Shown here: positions 18,213 through 26,781 of the stretch, piece after piece
Position numbering within the stretch: the first letter of the stretch is position 1
Layout of the letters: every line of letters begins with the position of its first letter
Assembly (NCBI RefSeq): GCF_900111275.1
Contig: NZ_FOGR01000009.1
Coordinates: 1-64,000, forward strand
Length of the DNA: 64,000 bases
From: Rhizobium sp. NFR03
GTDB lineage: Bacteria > Pseudomonadota > Alphaproteobacteria > Rhizobiales > Rhizobiaceae
Direction of reading: 5' to 3'
Made by a program: the position numbers and the translations under genes
The notes under the pieces: generated by a model
The model's database searches: none
Told to the model about the DNA's origin: nothing
Seen by the model: the letters and a program-made list of their open reading frames with translations, nothing else

Positions 18213-18215
18213 GGA

Positions 18216-19289
18216 TCACACAGCCTCTTGCAGGCGCACGGCATGAGGCACTTCTGCGATGCCGACGCGCCGAAGCTCATGGTCGATGTCTCCGTTTGCC
18301 AGAAGCAGCTGGAGCTGGCCGATGCGCTGGTATCGTGGCCCTTCGAAATCCGCCATGACAAGGCCGGCAGCGGTATAGGCCCGGTAGAGTTCGCCCGCGC
18401 CGTCCCTGGCGTTCCATGTTGGCTTGAAGGCCGGCAGCGCTTTGGCGATCTTGCTGAAATCGACCCGGTAGGACCGCGTATCGGGACTTGCACCCTCGGC
18501 ATAGACCAACCTGCATTCCGGCACGGTATCGGCGACGATCTGCGCGATATCTCTGATCTGGTAGTTGTGCGCCTCCTGCCCGACATTGAAGGCCTGATTG
18601 TGCACCACATCCACGGGCGCTTCGAGGGCTGCGAGGAAGGCGCGGGAAATGTCTGCGATGTGAACGATCGGCCGCCATGGCGTACCATCGGATTTCAGCA
18701 GGATCACGCCCTCCGTCACCGCCCAGGCCATCAGATTGTTAAGGACGATATCGAAGCGCTGCATGGGTGACAGGCCATAGGCTGTCGCCGGGCGCATATA
18801 GACCGGGCAAAAGCCATCTTCGGCGAGATCCGCGATGGCGCGTTCCGCAAGCACCTTCGAGCGGCCGTAATCGGTCACCGGGTTGAGGTCTGCGGTTTCA
18901 TCGACGAGACCAGTGCCGGCAGCACCGTAATTGCTGCAGGACGATGCGAAGAGGAACCGGCGGACGCCCGCCTTCTTCGCGGCGGCGGCCACCCGCACGC
19001 TCCCATGGTAGTTGATGGCGTAGGTGTTCGCCGGGTTGAGGTTGCTCAACGGATCGTTCGAGAGCGCGGCGAGGTGGATGACTGCATCGAAACCGCGCAG
19101 GTCCTCATCGGTGATATCCCGCACGTCCTTCAGGAGACCGGATACCTCCGGCATCGGGCCGCCCGGTGCGTAGGTGCAGCGATGATAAAGCTCGCAGTCG
19201 AACCCATGCACATCATGGCCGGCCGCCCTGAGAATAGGCACCATGACCGAGCCGATGTAGCCGCGATGCCCTGTTACCATGACCTTCAT
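18216..19289 (-). CDS. NAD-dependent sugar epimerase/dehydratase (SDR family)
   Basis: The 357-residue extended SDR has GHRGYIG (7-13) at the N-terminus, FASSCSNYG (114-122) and the catalytic Tyr141/Lys145 (YGRSK). It resembles nucleotide-sugar epimerases and reductases. In the cassette it could reduce or epimerise the C-methylated 4-keto-sugar; no separate 4,6-dehydratase is present, so it might also perform that step. It is followed after 3 bp by the DUF4910 gene and lies 111 bp from the upstream aminotransferase gene on the same strand. Confidence 0.85.
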   Translation of the reverse strand: MKVMVTGHRGYIGSVMVPILRAAGHDVHGFDCELYHRCTYAPGGPMPEVSGLLKDVRDITDEDLRGFDAVIHLAALSNDPLSNLNPANTYAINYHGSVRVAAAAKKAGVRRFLFASSCSNYGAAGTGLVDETADLNPVTDYGRSKVLAERAIADLAEDGFCPVYMRPATAYGLSPMQRFDIVLNNLMAWAVTEGVILLKSDGTPWRPIVHIADISRAFLAALEAPVDVVHNQAFNVGQEAHNYQIRDIAQIVADTVPECRLVYAEGASPDTRSYRVDFSKIAKALPAFKPTWNARDGAGELYRAYTAAGLVMADFEGPRYQRIGQLQLLLANGDIDHELRRVGIAEVPHAVRLQEAV

Positions 19290-19400
19290 TGCCGTCTCCT
19301 CCAGATTTACGGGATGGGAAACCTACCGCCCCGATGCGACAACCGGGAGCGACGCATGCGGCGGTCCGCGGCATGCCAAGGTGGAATGCGCGCTGCGCGA

Positions 19401-20819
19401 TTACGTCTTTCGGGCCATCATGTCCGCAGCCGGCATTGCAAAGCCGACGCCGGCGCCGTCCAGACGAGGCAATGGCGGGGCGGATGTCGACGGGCCGTTG
19501 AAGCGGCGGAATACGGGATCGGACGGGCGTCCGACCAGAAACGTCTCGACCCTTCGGTCGAGCGCGCGCTTGTAGACGGACAGCGCACCATCGATGGCGT
19601 CGATGGTCTTCTCGATATCCTCGTCGGAATGCGTGTAGCTGACAACGAGCGACGGCGCGAGAACGCCGCGTCGTATCGTTTCCTGAAGAAACAGAGACCG
19701 GAACATCTGCGACGGCTGGCCGGCCGCATCGAGGGTCGCATAGGTCAGGCAGGCGGGGTGCCCCGAAACCTTGAAATGGTTCTGCAGGCCGTGTACCGCG
19801 GCCACCTGCGCCAGCGCCGTCTTGAGCTTCGTACCCTGCTGGATCAGATGCTCGATGACGGGTTCATGCCTGTAGACCTGCATCGTCGCGATTGCCGCGG
19901 CCATCGCATGGGTTTCGGCGCCATGCGTGGTCGAAAGAAGGAACACGCGGGGCGCGCTTGTCTGTTCGATGCCGCCAAGATCCATGAACTCCCGCTTTCC
20001 CGCAAGCGCGGAAATGGCAAAGCCGTTGCCAAGCGCCTTGCCGAAACAGGAGAGGTCCGGCACGATATCGTAGGCCTGCTGCGCCCCGCCGCTGTGCCAC
20101 CGGAAGCCGGTGATCATCTCGTCGAGAATGAAAAGCGCGCCATTCTCATGGCAGAGGTCCTTCAACCTGTGCAGATACTTGTCTTTCGGAGCATCCCCCC
20201 GCGACGGCTCCAGAATGAAGGCCGCGATCCGGCCGGGATGCCGCCGCAACAGGTCCCGTGCGCTGTCGAGGTCGCCATATCGGAACCCAAGCGTCAGGTC
20301 CCGCACGGCATCGGGAACGCCGGCATTCATGGGGGTCGTGCCGATGAACCAGTCGTCGGTGGAAAAGAAGGGATGATCGCGGCAGATTGCGATGAGATCC
20401 CGGCCCGTTGCCGCGCGCGCCAGACGGATCGCGGCCGACGTCGCGTCCGATCCGTTCTTGCAGAATTTCACCATTTCGGCCGATGGCACAGTTTCCAGAA
20501 AGGCGGACGCGCAATCGATTTCTACTCTCGACGGTCGCGTGAAATTGCAGCCGCGCTCCAGTTCCTCCATCACGGCCTGAACGACATGCGCATAGGCGTG
20601 GCCAAGGCCAACGGCGCGATTGCCCATGCCGTATTCTATATACTCATTGGCATCGACGTCCCAGACATGGCTGCCATAGCCGCTGGCGATAAAGCCCGGC
20701 GAAAGCATGGGATACTGGTCGTCCCCCTTGGCGTAGGTATGAGCGCCGCCGGGAATGAGGCGGTGCGCGCGCATGCGAAGGCGGTTCGAGTTCTCGAAAT
20801 TCTGTATCAGATGTCCCAT
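19401..20819 (-). CDS. class III PLP aminotransferase (glutamate-1-semialdehyde aminomutase-like)
   Basis: The 472-residue fold-type I enzyme resembles HemL-type proteins. PLP contacts are visible: CKNGSDATSAAIRLAR (120-135), Asp233 in ILDEMITGFR, and the Schiff-base Lys261 in SCFGKALGNG. Such HemL-like proteins in polysaccharide loci are thought to aminate or move an amino group on a sugar or linker, and are distinct from housekeeping hemL. Start: the ATG at 20819 has GAGGA upstream; a GTG seven codons earlier is an alternative. It is the first gene of the aminotransferase-SDR-DUF4910 operon. The C-terminal 40 residues are low in homology. Confidence 0.85.
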   Translation of the reverse strand: MGHLIQNFENSNRLRMRAHRLIPGGAHTYAKGDDQYPMLSPGFIASGYGSHVWDVDANEYIEYGMGNRAVGLGHAYAHVVQAVMEELERGCNFTRPSRVEIDCASAFLETVPSAEMVKFCKNGSDATSAAIRLARAATGRDLIAICRDHPFFSTDDWFIGTTPMNAGVPDAVRDLTLGFRYGDLDSARDLLRRHPGRIAAFILEPSRGDAPKDKYLHRLKDLCHENGALFILDEMITGFRWHSGGAQQAYDIVPDLSCFGKALGNGFAISALAGKREFMDLGGIEQTSAPRVFLLSTTHGAETHAMAAAIATMQVYRHEPVIEHLIQQGTKLKTALAQVAAVHGLQNHFKVSGHPACLTYATLDAAGQPSQMFRSLFLQETIRRGVLAPSLVVSYTHSDEDIEKTIDAIDGALSVYKRALDRRVETFLVGRPSDPVFRRFNGPSTSAPPLPRLDGAGVGFAMPAADMMARKT

Positions 20820-20965
20820 TCGCCGCGTCCTCTGGTTCACGATCCCGAAGATCGAGGATTGCCCCAGATGGAAGCGGCGTCATTCTGACAGTTCGTCAGC
20901 GCGACATGACCGAAAGGCTTAGAGACCGCCTGTAAACCAAGCGGCTGAGAGCCCGCGCACGCTCG

Positions 20966-21706
20966 TCAGGCGTCGAACATCGCGGATATCTTGAAGATGA
21001 TTTCCGTCCTGTTGCGGGCCTGAAGCTTCTTCATGATGTTGCGCACATGCACCTTCACGGTGCTTTCCCGAAGGTTCAGCTCGTAGGCGATGATCTTGTT
21101 CGGCTTGCCCTTGGTCAGGGCGTCGATGACATCCACCTCCCGGTCCGTAAAGATCTCAGCCCGCCTGCGCTCCCTGTTCTCGGCAACGACGAGCAGCTGG
21201 CGCAGATCGTCGAGGTTCTCGGCGGAGATGAAAACGCCGCCGGCAACAGCGAGCGATATCGCGCCGACACATACGGAAAGCCCTATCGCAGAGGAAATAT
21301 AGCCGCGAACGCCCAGTTCGAAAGCTTGCATGATCTGGCGAAGATCCCTGTTTTCGGCAAGGATGACGACGGGCAGGCCTGGATAATCCGCGACCAGCTG
21401 GCGGACATCGGAGACGAACGACGCCTCGCAGAAATTGCCGCGGCCGATGTTGATGAGGATTCCGGCATGGGTGGGGTCCGGCGCCTTGCGCCACATCGAG
21501 ATCGTCGAAAACAGCTCGACATTCATGTTAAGGCCGTGCGCGATAAGGCTCTGGGCGAGACATTCACGATCCAGCGCCCGATCGTCGATGATCGCCAGCC
21601 TGGAAACAGAAGCTTGCTGAAGCCCGGATGCTGCAATGTCACGCGGAACGACGCGGAACGGTTGTGCCTGCGATAGATGACCAATGGTTGAGACTGCTAC
21701 TGACAT
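20966..21706 (-). CDS. LuxR-family regulator with degenerate receiver domain (second copy)
   Basis: This 246-residue protein is a paralogue of the regulator at 12443-13210. The receiver-like domain keeps the fold (LAIIDDRALDRECLAQSL to LGVRGYISSAIG) but has Asn at the phospho-acceptor position (GILINIGRGN) and no conserved Lys after GYI. The C-terminal LuxR helix-turn-helix (about 185-245; FTDREVDVIDALTKGKPNK, then STVKVHVRNIMKKL) is intact. It is divergent from the hybrid histidine kinase across a 613-bp AT-rich region and lies 147 bp upstream of the aminotransferase gene, so it may be autoregulated and drive the sugar cassette. Confidence 0.85.
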   Translation of the reverse strand: MSVAVSTIGHLSQAQPFRVVPRDIAASGLQQASVSRLAIIDDRALDRECLAQSLIAHGLNMNVELFSTISMWRKAPDPTHAGILINIGRGNFCEASFVSDVRQLVADYPGLPVVILAENRDLRQIMQAFELGVRGYISSAIGLSVCVGAISLAVAGGVFISAENLDDLRQLLVVAENRERRRAEIFTDREVDVIDALTKGKPNKIIAYELNLRESTVKVHVRNIMKKLQARNRTEIIFKISAMFDA

Positions 21707-22046
21707 GTGTCCTCCGCGATCGTTTATGTGAATGGCTGAACCGATATCTTTTAAAACCCGTATTGAATGGAATGAGCATCATTTCATCCAGATGCTGATC
21801 GATGGATCTCTGATGCCCTACTGCTCCAAACGCCCTCTACCTCAAATAGTGGCAGGCCTATTTCGGTGGAAATTAATATGAAATGAATTATGTTAGTAAC
21901 GACACAATTATAACAAAATAAACCACGATAAAAGCATCGGAATATACCTATTATGTTATTTTACTGAATTTAGATATAAAGATTTGGTATGTGTAAATTT
22001 TTGAGATGGACAATTTTGAATCGTCGATTCTAAGGAGTTAGGTTTG

Positions 22047-22133
22047 ATGACTTGTGTACGATTCAGACACAACAACACGTGCAATAACTTCGCTGTTATA
22101 GTGGTATCCAGTGGGGGGTTCTTCTTTCGGTAA
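22047..22133 (+). CDS. possible 28-residue small ORF in AT-rich control region
   Basis: An ATG is preceded by AAGGAG at a proper distance and opens a 28-codon frame ending in TAA. The peptide has no recognisable family; it is rich in Asn, Phe and Val. It could be a leader peptide or chance. The only support is the ribosome-binding site and the position upstream of the kinase gene. Confidence 0.2.
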   Translation: MTCVRFRHNNTCNNFAVIVVSSGGFFFR

Positions 22134-22146
22134 TTCAGCAGTATTT

Positions 22147-22156
22147 CGCACGTGCG
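22147..22156. promoter_or_regulatory. 10-bp palindrome CGCACGTGCG, candidate operator
   Basis: This perfect 10-bp palindrome with a CACGTG core lies in otherwise AT-rich DNA, about 165 bp before the likely kinase start. A second CACGTG core occurs 71 bp upstream (22076-22081). Symmetric GC-rich islands in an AT-rich control region are typical of regulator sites, and a LuxR-type dimer is a candidate binder. This is inference from sequence shape only. Confidence 0.35.
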
Positions 22157-22319
22157 GTACGGAAACGTACAAATAATTTTCAGCATTGCAGTTTCTATCA
22201 CGTTATGGTTGCGTTTCGACTGGTCTATCTTTCGCTGGGGGGGTGAAAGTCAGTGCATTTGGTCCCTCGTCCCGGTCGTCGGTGTTAGCCGTCAACAACC
22301 GCTTAATCGAGAAACCCGT

Positions 22320-24767
22320 ATGGCAAAACGTCGCGCAAGAGTGCGGGGGATGGTGCCTTGGTCCGGCATTGGTCCCGGCCGCGATACTGTCTCCGGAAGC
22401 ACTTCCAACAGGAGGAAGAGCGACCCCGATCCGCGGCTGGCGCCGCCGAATGTGGGACTGCGCTTTCACGCGGACTGGTCGCCGGGACTGCGTAGCCTGC
22501 AAGACCGTATCGACGATATCAGCCGGTCGCTGGACCGCAGCGGAACGGGAGTGTCTGCCAAAAAGGGATTTCCCGCCCAAAGCCAGCGCGTAGCGGCGCT
22601 TCTGCTCGATGCCCTCGATCGGCAGCGCAACGCAATGACGACGCTTGAGGCCGTCATGACCTGTTCCGGTGTCGCGACGCTTCTGCTGGATACAGCCTGT
22701 CGGGTCCGTTTTTTCACCGCCGCCGCCGCTTCGTTCCTGAGGATCGCTCCGGGCGATATCGGCCAGCCGGTCGCCAGCATCGTCGAATTGACAAGCGCCC
22801 ACCCCCTCCATGCCGATGCTGCGAAAGTTGTTTCGACCGGCGAGACGGTCGTTCGTGAGATGGCGCTGTCCGAGACAGTCTGGTGCGTGCGCAGGGTTGC
22901 CTTGTGCGAAACGCTGCATGGCGAAAACGAAGGCGTCGTCGTCACCTTCACCGATATCAGTGAACAGAAAGGGCGAGGCTTGAGCAGCGACGGTGCCCGC
23001 GCCGTGGCAGAGGCCGAGAATGCATGGAAATCACAGGGACTTGCAGCCGCCAGCCATGACCTGCGTCGCCCCGTGCAGGCCTTGCGATTGCTGCATGGCC
23101 TGCTGGAGAGGAACCACCCGGACGATGCGTCGAGCTGGCTGCTTCGACGCATGAAAGATACGCTCTGTACGATATCGAGTATTCTCGATACCGTGTTCGA
23201 TGTGGATGGAATCCTGACCGGTGACCTGCCGCCGGACCTGGAGCAGTTCCCGGTTTCCGCCGTTCTGCAACGGCTGGAGCGAGAGTTTTCCGAGATCGCG
23301 CAGGCTCGGAAGCTGGAGCTTCGCATCGTCCCGTCCAGCCTGTTCGTCAAAACCGACCGCCGCATGATCGAGCAGATCCTGCGAAATCTCGTGTCCGCCG
23401 CTGTCAAATCTACCGCGGGTGGAAAAGTCCTTGTGGGATGCCGGCGGCGTGGCGGAGTGTTGCGGATCGAGGTCCGCGATGCCGGCGCCGGCATGCCGGA
23501 GGACGAGAACTGGCCCGCTGATGGAAACCGGCAAGACGAATGTCCGGGCCAGGATTCAAGTCTTGTCATCGTCAGGCGGCTCGCCGACCGTCTGGGATCG
23601 AACCTCGCTTTCCAGTCCGCTCCCGGCAAGGGCACCATTGTCTCCATCCATGTTCCCATGGTGGACATTCCGGCAACCGGCCCTCCCGAGACCATGGACC
23701 CTCTCCCCCGTCCGCATCGTTCCCCTGCAACGACCGCTCCGAAAGGTGGCTCCATTCTGGTGGTCGAGGAGGACGCAGATGTGCGCGAGCTTCTCAGCCT
23801 TGGACTGGCAGGGGCCGGCTACCGTGTCGCGACGGCAGTCGATGGCGTCGAGGCGCTTGGTCATATCGAAGAGAAAAGGTTTCTGCCCCACCTCGTCATC
23901 GCCGACAGCAACCTGACGCGCGGGATGGCCGGACGGGATGGCACGGATGTCATGGAGAAGATGCGGGCCCTGCTCGGCTACCACGTGCCGGCTCTCAGCC
24001 TGTCCGGCGAAATATCGGCCGACGGTGCGCATCGTCGGGTTTCGCAGCTGAAAAAGCCGGTCGGGCTGGATGAAATGCTGCGCCGCGTGGCCGACCTTCT
24101 GACCTACCCCGCAGCTTGCGAACAGTTGGACCATGGCGGAGAGCCGGGTTTTCCGGCAGAAGATTTGCCCCAGACGGTGGAAATCGTCAATGACGAGACG
24201 ACCGTTCGCGATACGCTGCGGGCCGGGCTCGAAGGTGCAGGTATGACCGTCGTCGCGCACACGAGCGGCGAAGACTATCTGGAATCCTACGATCCGTCCC
24301 GGACGGGCTGCGTCGTAATCGATATGGACCTGCCGGGGATGACGGGACTGGATGTCCTGCGTGCCCTGAAGGCCCGGAAGCACGGGTTTCCCGTCATCGT
24401 CATGACCGGCCGCAACGATATGTCCAGCGCTGTGGAAGCGATGAAGCTCGGTGCCGCCGATGTCATCGGGAAGCCCTTTTCGACCGATGTCTTTCGGCGC
24501 AGCCTGTGCGCCGCCCTGCGCAGCATACCGACCGGCGGCCAGAGCGATCATCGTCGCCAGAGCGCCCGTAGCCAGCTGGCGCTTCTGACGGCACGTCAGC
24601 GGCAGGTGCTCGATCTTGTCGTCAAAGGCTGCTCCAACAAGATCATCGCCGCCCGGCTCGGCCTCAGCCAGCGGACCGTCGAAAATCATCGCGCGCAGAT
24701 CATGACAAGGACGGGCGCGATCTCGCTGTCTGCCCTGATGCGCATCGTGGTTTCGGCGGAAGAATAA
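22320..24767 (+). CDS. hybrid histidine kinase with two receiver domains and FixJ-like LuxR output
   Basis: This is an 815-residue soluble protein. A PAS-like sensor lies at about 100-215 (ATLLLDTACRVRFFTAAAASF), with HisKA at about 235-300 (phospho-His near 245 in ASHDLRRPVQALR). HATPase follows at about 350-455 (N box LRNLVSAAV, G1 VRDAGAGMP). Receiver 1 is at about 478-595 (Asp near 528 in VIADSN; Lys in KKP) and receiver 2 at about 619-735 (Asp near 666 in VIDMDLPGM; Lys in GKPF). A LuxR helix-turn-helix covers about 757-815 (LTARQRQVLDLVVKGCSNK). It joins sensor, phosphorelay and DNA-binding output in one chain. The start is uncertain: ATG 22320 is used; an earlier ATG at 22152 would add AT-rich-coded residues without homology. 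Confidence 0.88.
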   Translation: MAKRRARVRGMVPWSGIGPGRDTVSGSTSNRRKSDPDPRLAPPNVGLRFHADWSPGLRSLQDRIDDISRSLDRSGTGVSAKKGFPAQSQRVAALLLDALDRQRNAMTTLEAVMTCSGVATLLLDTACRVRFFTAAAASFLRIAPGDIGQPVASIVELTSAHPLHADAAKVVSTGETVVREMALSETVWCVRRVALCETLHGENEGVVVTFTDISEQKGRGLSSDGARAVAEAENAWKSQGLAAASHDLRRPVQALRLLHGLLERNHPDDASSWLLRRMKDTLCTISSILDTVFDVDGILTGDLPPDLEQFPVSAVLQRLEREFSEIAQARKLELRIVPSSLFVKTDRRMIEQILRNLVSAAVKSTAGGKVLVGCRRRGGVLRIEVRDAGAGMPEDENWPADGNRQDECPGQDSSLVIVRRLADRLGSNLAFQSAPGKGTIVSIHVPMVDIPATGPPETMDPLPRPHRSPATTAPKGGSILVVEEDADVRELLSLGLAGAGYRVATAVDGVEALGHIEEKRFLPHLVIADSNLTRGMAGRDGTDVMEKMRALLGYHVPALSLSGEISADGAHRRVSQLKKPVGLDEMLRRVADLLTYPAACEQLDHGGEPGFPAEDLPQTVEIVNDETTVRDTLRAGLEGAGMTVVAHTSGEDYLESYDPSRTGCVVIDMDLPGMTGLDVLRALKARKHGFPVIVMTGRNDMSSAVEAMKLGAADVIGKPFSTDVFRRSLCAALRSIPTGGQSDHRRQSARSQLALLTARQRQVLDLVVKGCSNKIIAARLGLSQRTVENHRAQIMTRTGAISLSALMRIVVSAEE

Positions 24768-24901
24768 CCTCGCCGCTCGCGCCGGCAGCCGGTACTCCTA
24801 AAGACTTATATCGCCGTTTTTCACCATCCAAAGCTGCGATAGGATTTGCCGCCGCGCCTTGTAGACTCAGCCCCGATCATGGATCGAACGGGGGATCTCG
24901 C

Positions 24902-26725
24902 ATGTGCGGACTGGTTGGAATTGTCAGTGGAAAGCCTGTTGCCGGCCGGTTGGTGGATGCGCTCCGGCGGCTGGATTACCGGGGATACGATTCCGCCGGC
25001 ATCGCGACCATCGAAGGCGACAGGATGGAGCGTCGCCGGGCGCCGGGCAAGCTCTTCAACCTCGAGCAGCGTCTGGATGCCGACCCGATCGGAGGCGCGA
25101 TCGGCATGGGACATACGAGATGGGCGACACATGGCATTCCCAACGAAACGAACGCCCACCCGCATTTCGTCGGAGACGTTTGCGTCGTTCATAACGGCAT
25201 TATCGAGAACTTCGCCGAGCTTCGGCAGGAACTGGCCGAAGACGGCGCGCTGTTCGAGACCCAGACCGACACCGAGATCCTCGCGCATCTGATGGCCCGC
25301 TACACTGCGGAGGGACACAAGCCCGTCGCCGCCATGCTCGAAATGCTGCGGCGGCTGCGCGGCGCCTATGCGTTCGCGATCATGCTGAGATCGCATCCCG
25401 GCATGATGATGGCGGCACGGTGCGGCCCGCCTCTCGCCATCGGTCACGGCGATGGCGAGATGTTCTTCGGCTCGGACGCCATTGCTCTTGCCCCCTTCAC
25501 GGACGAGGTGACCTATCTCGCCAACGGCGATTGCGCCGTCATTACTCGCACTGACGTAACGCTTTTCGATTTCTACGGCCTGCCAGTCCAACGCACCCGG
25601 CAGATGACGCAGACATCCAGCTACCTCGTAGACAAGGGCAACCACAGACATTTCATGGAGAAGGAAATCGCCGAGCAGCCCGAGGCCATCTCGCATGTGC
25701 TGGCCCGCTACGTCGATTTCACGTCGAAAAGCGTCAAGGCCTGCAACGCTATCGATTTTTCGGGAACGGACAGCCTTCACATCGCGGCCTGCGGAACGGC
25801 CTATCTCGCGGGCTGCATCGGTAAATCCTATCTGGAACGTTATGCCGAAATCGCGGTGGAGGTCGATGTCGCATCCGAGTTCCGGTATCGCACCCTGCCC
25901 TTCTCGAAGCGGCAGGCCGCCCTGTTCGTCTCGCAATCCGGCGAGACCGCCGACACGCTGGCCGCATTGCATATTTGCCGGAACAACGGCGTGGTCACCG
26001 GCGCCATCGTCAATGTCGAGGGCTCGACGATTGCGCGCGAGTCCGATGCGGTGTTTCCCATTCTCGCAGGACCGGAAATCGGCGTTGCCTCCACCAAAGC
26101 CTTCACCTGCCAGCTGGCCGTGTTCGCCTGCCTTGCCATTGCCGCCGGGCGACGCCGGGGGACGATCGATAGCGCGCAGGAGCAGGCGCTCGTCGGGCAT
26201 CTCATCGAAGTCCCGAGGATCATGAGCGACGTGATTGCGAGGATTCAGCCGCAGATCGAGGATCTGGCGGCCCGTCTCGCCCGTGTCCGGCATGTCATCT
26301 ATATGGGGCGCGGCACCAGCTATCCTCTCGCCATGGAAGGCGCGCTCAAGCTCAAGGAAATCGCCTATATCCATGCAGAAGGTTATGCGGCCGGCGAGCT
26401 GAAGCATGGGCCTATCGCGCTCATCGACGACAGCATGCCCGTGATCGTCATCGCGCCCTATGACCGTTTCTTCGAAAAGACCGTCTCCAACATGCAGGAG
26501 GTCGCCGCGCGCGGCGGGCGGATCATCCTGATCACGGATGAGAAAGGGGCTGCAAAGTCCAGTCTCGCGACCATTGCCAGGATCGTCCTGCCCCATGTCG
26601 ACGACATCATCTCCCCGCTGATCTTTGCGTTGCCGCTTCAGATGCTGGCCTATCACACGGCCGTGATCATGGGGACAGATGTGGACCAGCCACGCAACCT
26701 GGCAAAATCCGTCACGGTGGAATAG
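24902..26725 (+). CDS. glmS: glutamine--fructose-6-phosphate aminotransferase (isomerising)
   Basis: The 607-residue protein matches the usual length of GlmS (about 608). Cys2 (MCGLVGIV) is the N-terminal glutaminase nucleophile; RLDYRGYDSAG, GHTRWATHG and HNGIIENF are class II amidotransferase blocks. Two SIS domains follow, with ACGTAY and SQSGET in the first and the isomerase motif EGALKLKEIAYIHAEGY in the second. It makes glucosamine-6-phosphate for UDP-GlcNAc. A second, chromosomal glmS is expected in the organism, so this copy probably boosts precursor for the WecA-initiated EPS. It has its own 134-bp upstream gap with GGGGGA before the ATG, and is followed by a strong terminator hairpin. 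Confidence 0.97.
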   Translation: MCGLVGIVSGKPVAGRLVDALRRLDYRGYDSAGIATIEGDRMERRRAPGKLFNLEQRLDADPIGGAIGMGHTRWATHGIPNETNAHPHFVGDVCVVHNGIIENFAELRQELAEDGALFETQTDTEILAHLMARYTAEGHKPVAAMLEMLRRLRGAYAFAIMLRSHPGMMMAARCGPPLAIGHGDGEMFFGSDAIALAPFTDEVTYLANGDCAVITRTDVTLFDFYGLPVQRTRQMTQTSSYLVDKGNHRHFMEKEIAEQPEAISHVLARYVDFTSKSVKACNAIDFSGTDSLHIAACGTAYLAGCIGKSYLERYAEIAVEVDVASEFRYRTLPFSKRQAALFVSQSGETADTLAALHICRNNGVVTGAIVNVEGSTIARESDAVFPILAGPEIGVASTKAFTCQLAVFACLAIAAGRRRGTIDSAQEQALVGHLIEVPRIMSDVIARIQPQIEDLAARLARVRHVIYMGRGTSYPLAMEGALKLKEIAYIHAEGYAAGELKHGPIALIDDSMPVIVIAPYDRFFEKTVSNMQEVAARGGRIILITDEKGAAKSSLATIARIVLPHVDDIISPLIFALPLQMLAYHTAVIMGTDVDQPRNLAKSVTVE

Positions 26726-26745
26726 GCGCCGTTCGTTTCACGAGG

Positions 26746-26781
26746 CCGGCGCCCGGCGACCAGGGCGCCGGACAGCCTTTT
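26746..26781 (+). terminator. rho-independent terminator after glmS
   Basis: A perfect 9-bp stem (26746-26754 with 26763-26771, CCGGCGCCC/GGGCGCCGG) has an 8-base loop and is followed six bases later by TTTT. It lies between the convergent glmS and glycosyltransferase genes. The short T run makes it most useful for glmS; the minus-strand direction lacks a T run, so bidirectional action is uncertain. Confidence 0.75.

Larger units (their letters stand above)
21707..22319. promoter_or_regulatory. AT-rich divergent control region between LuxR regulator and hybrid kinase
   Basis: This is a 613-bp non-coding stretch whose central 450 bp are strikingly AT-rich (long runs such as those at 21890-22000) compared with the GC-rich genes on both sides. 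It contains a CTACCT hexamer (21837-21842), two CACGTG cores (22076-22081 and within 22147-22156) and one tiny ORF with a good ribosome site. It probably carries the promoters of the LuxR gene and the kinase gene. Several open frames of 60-80 codons here have no codon bias or homology and I do not count them as genes. Confidence 0.6.

Noticed and set aside
21956-22201. 81-codon minus-strand frame in the AT-rich island
   Set aside because: Low-complexity AT-rich composition, no ribosome site and no homology.
22152-22319. Longer N-terminus for the hybrid kinase from ATG 22152
   Set aside because: The added 56 residues are encoded by the control region, show no domain, and the start lacks a ribosome site.
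24821-26656. 611-codon open frame on the minus strand
   Set aside because: It is antisense to glmS, which is certain from its motifs.
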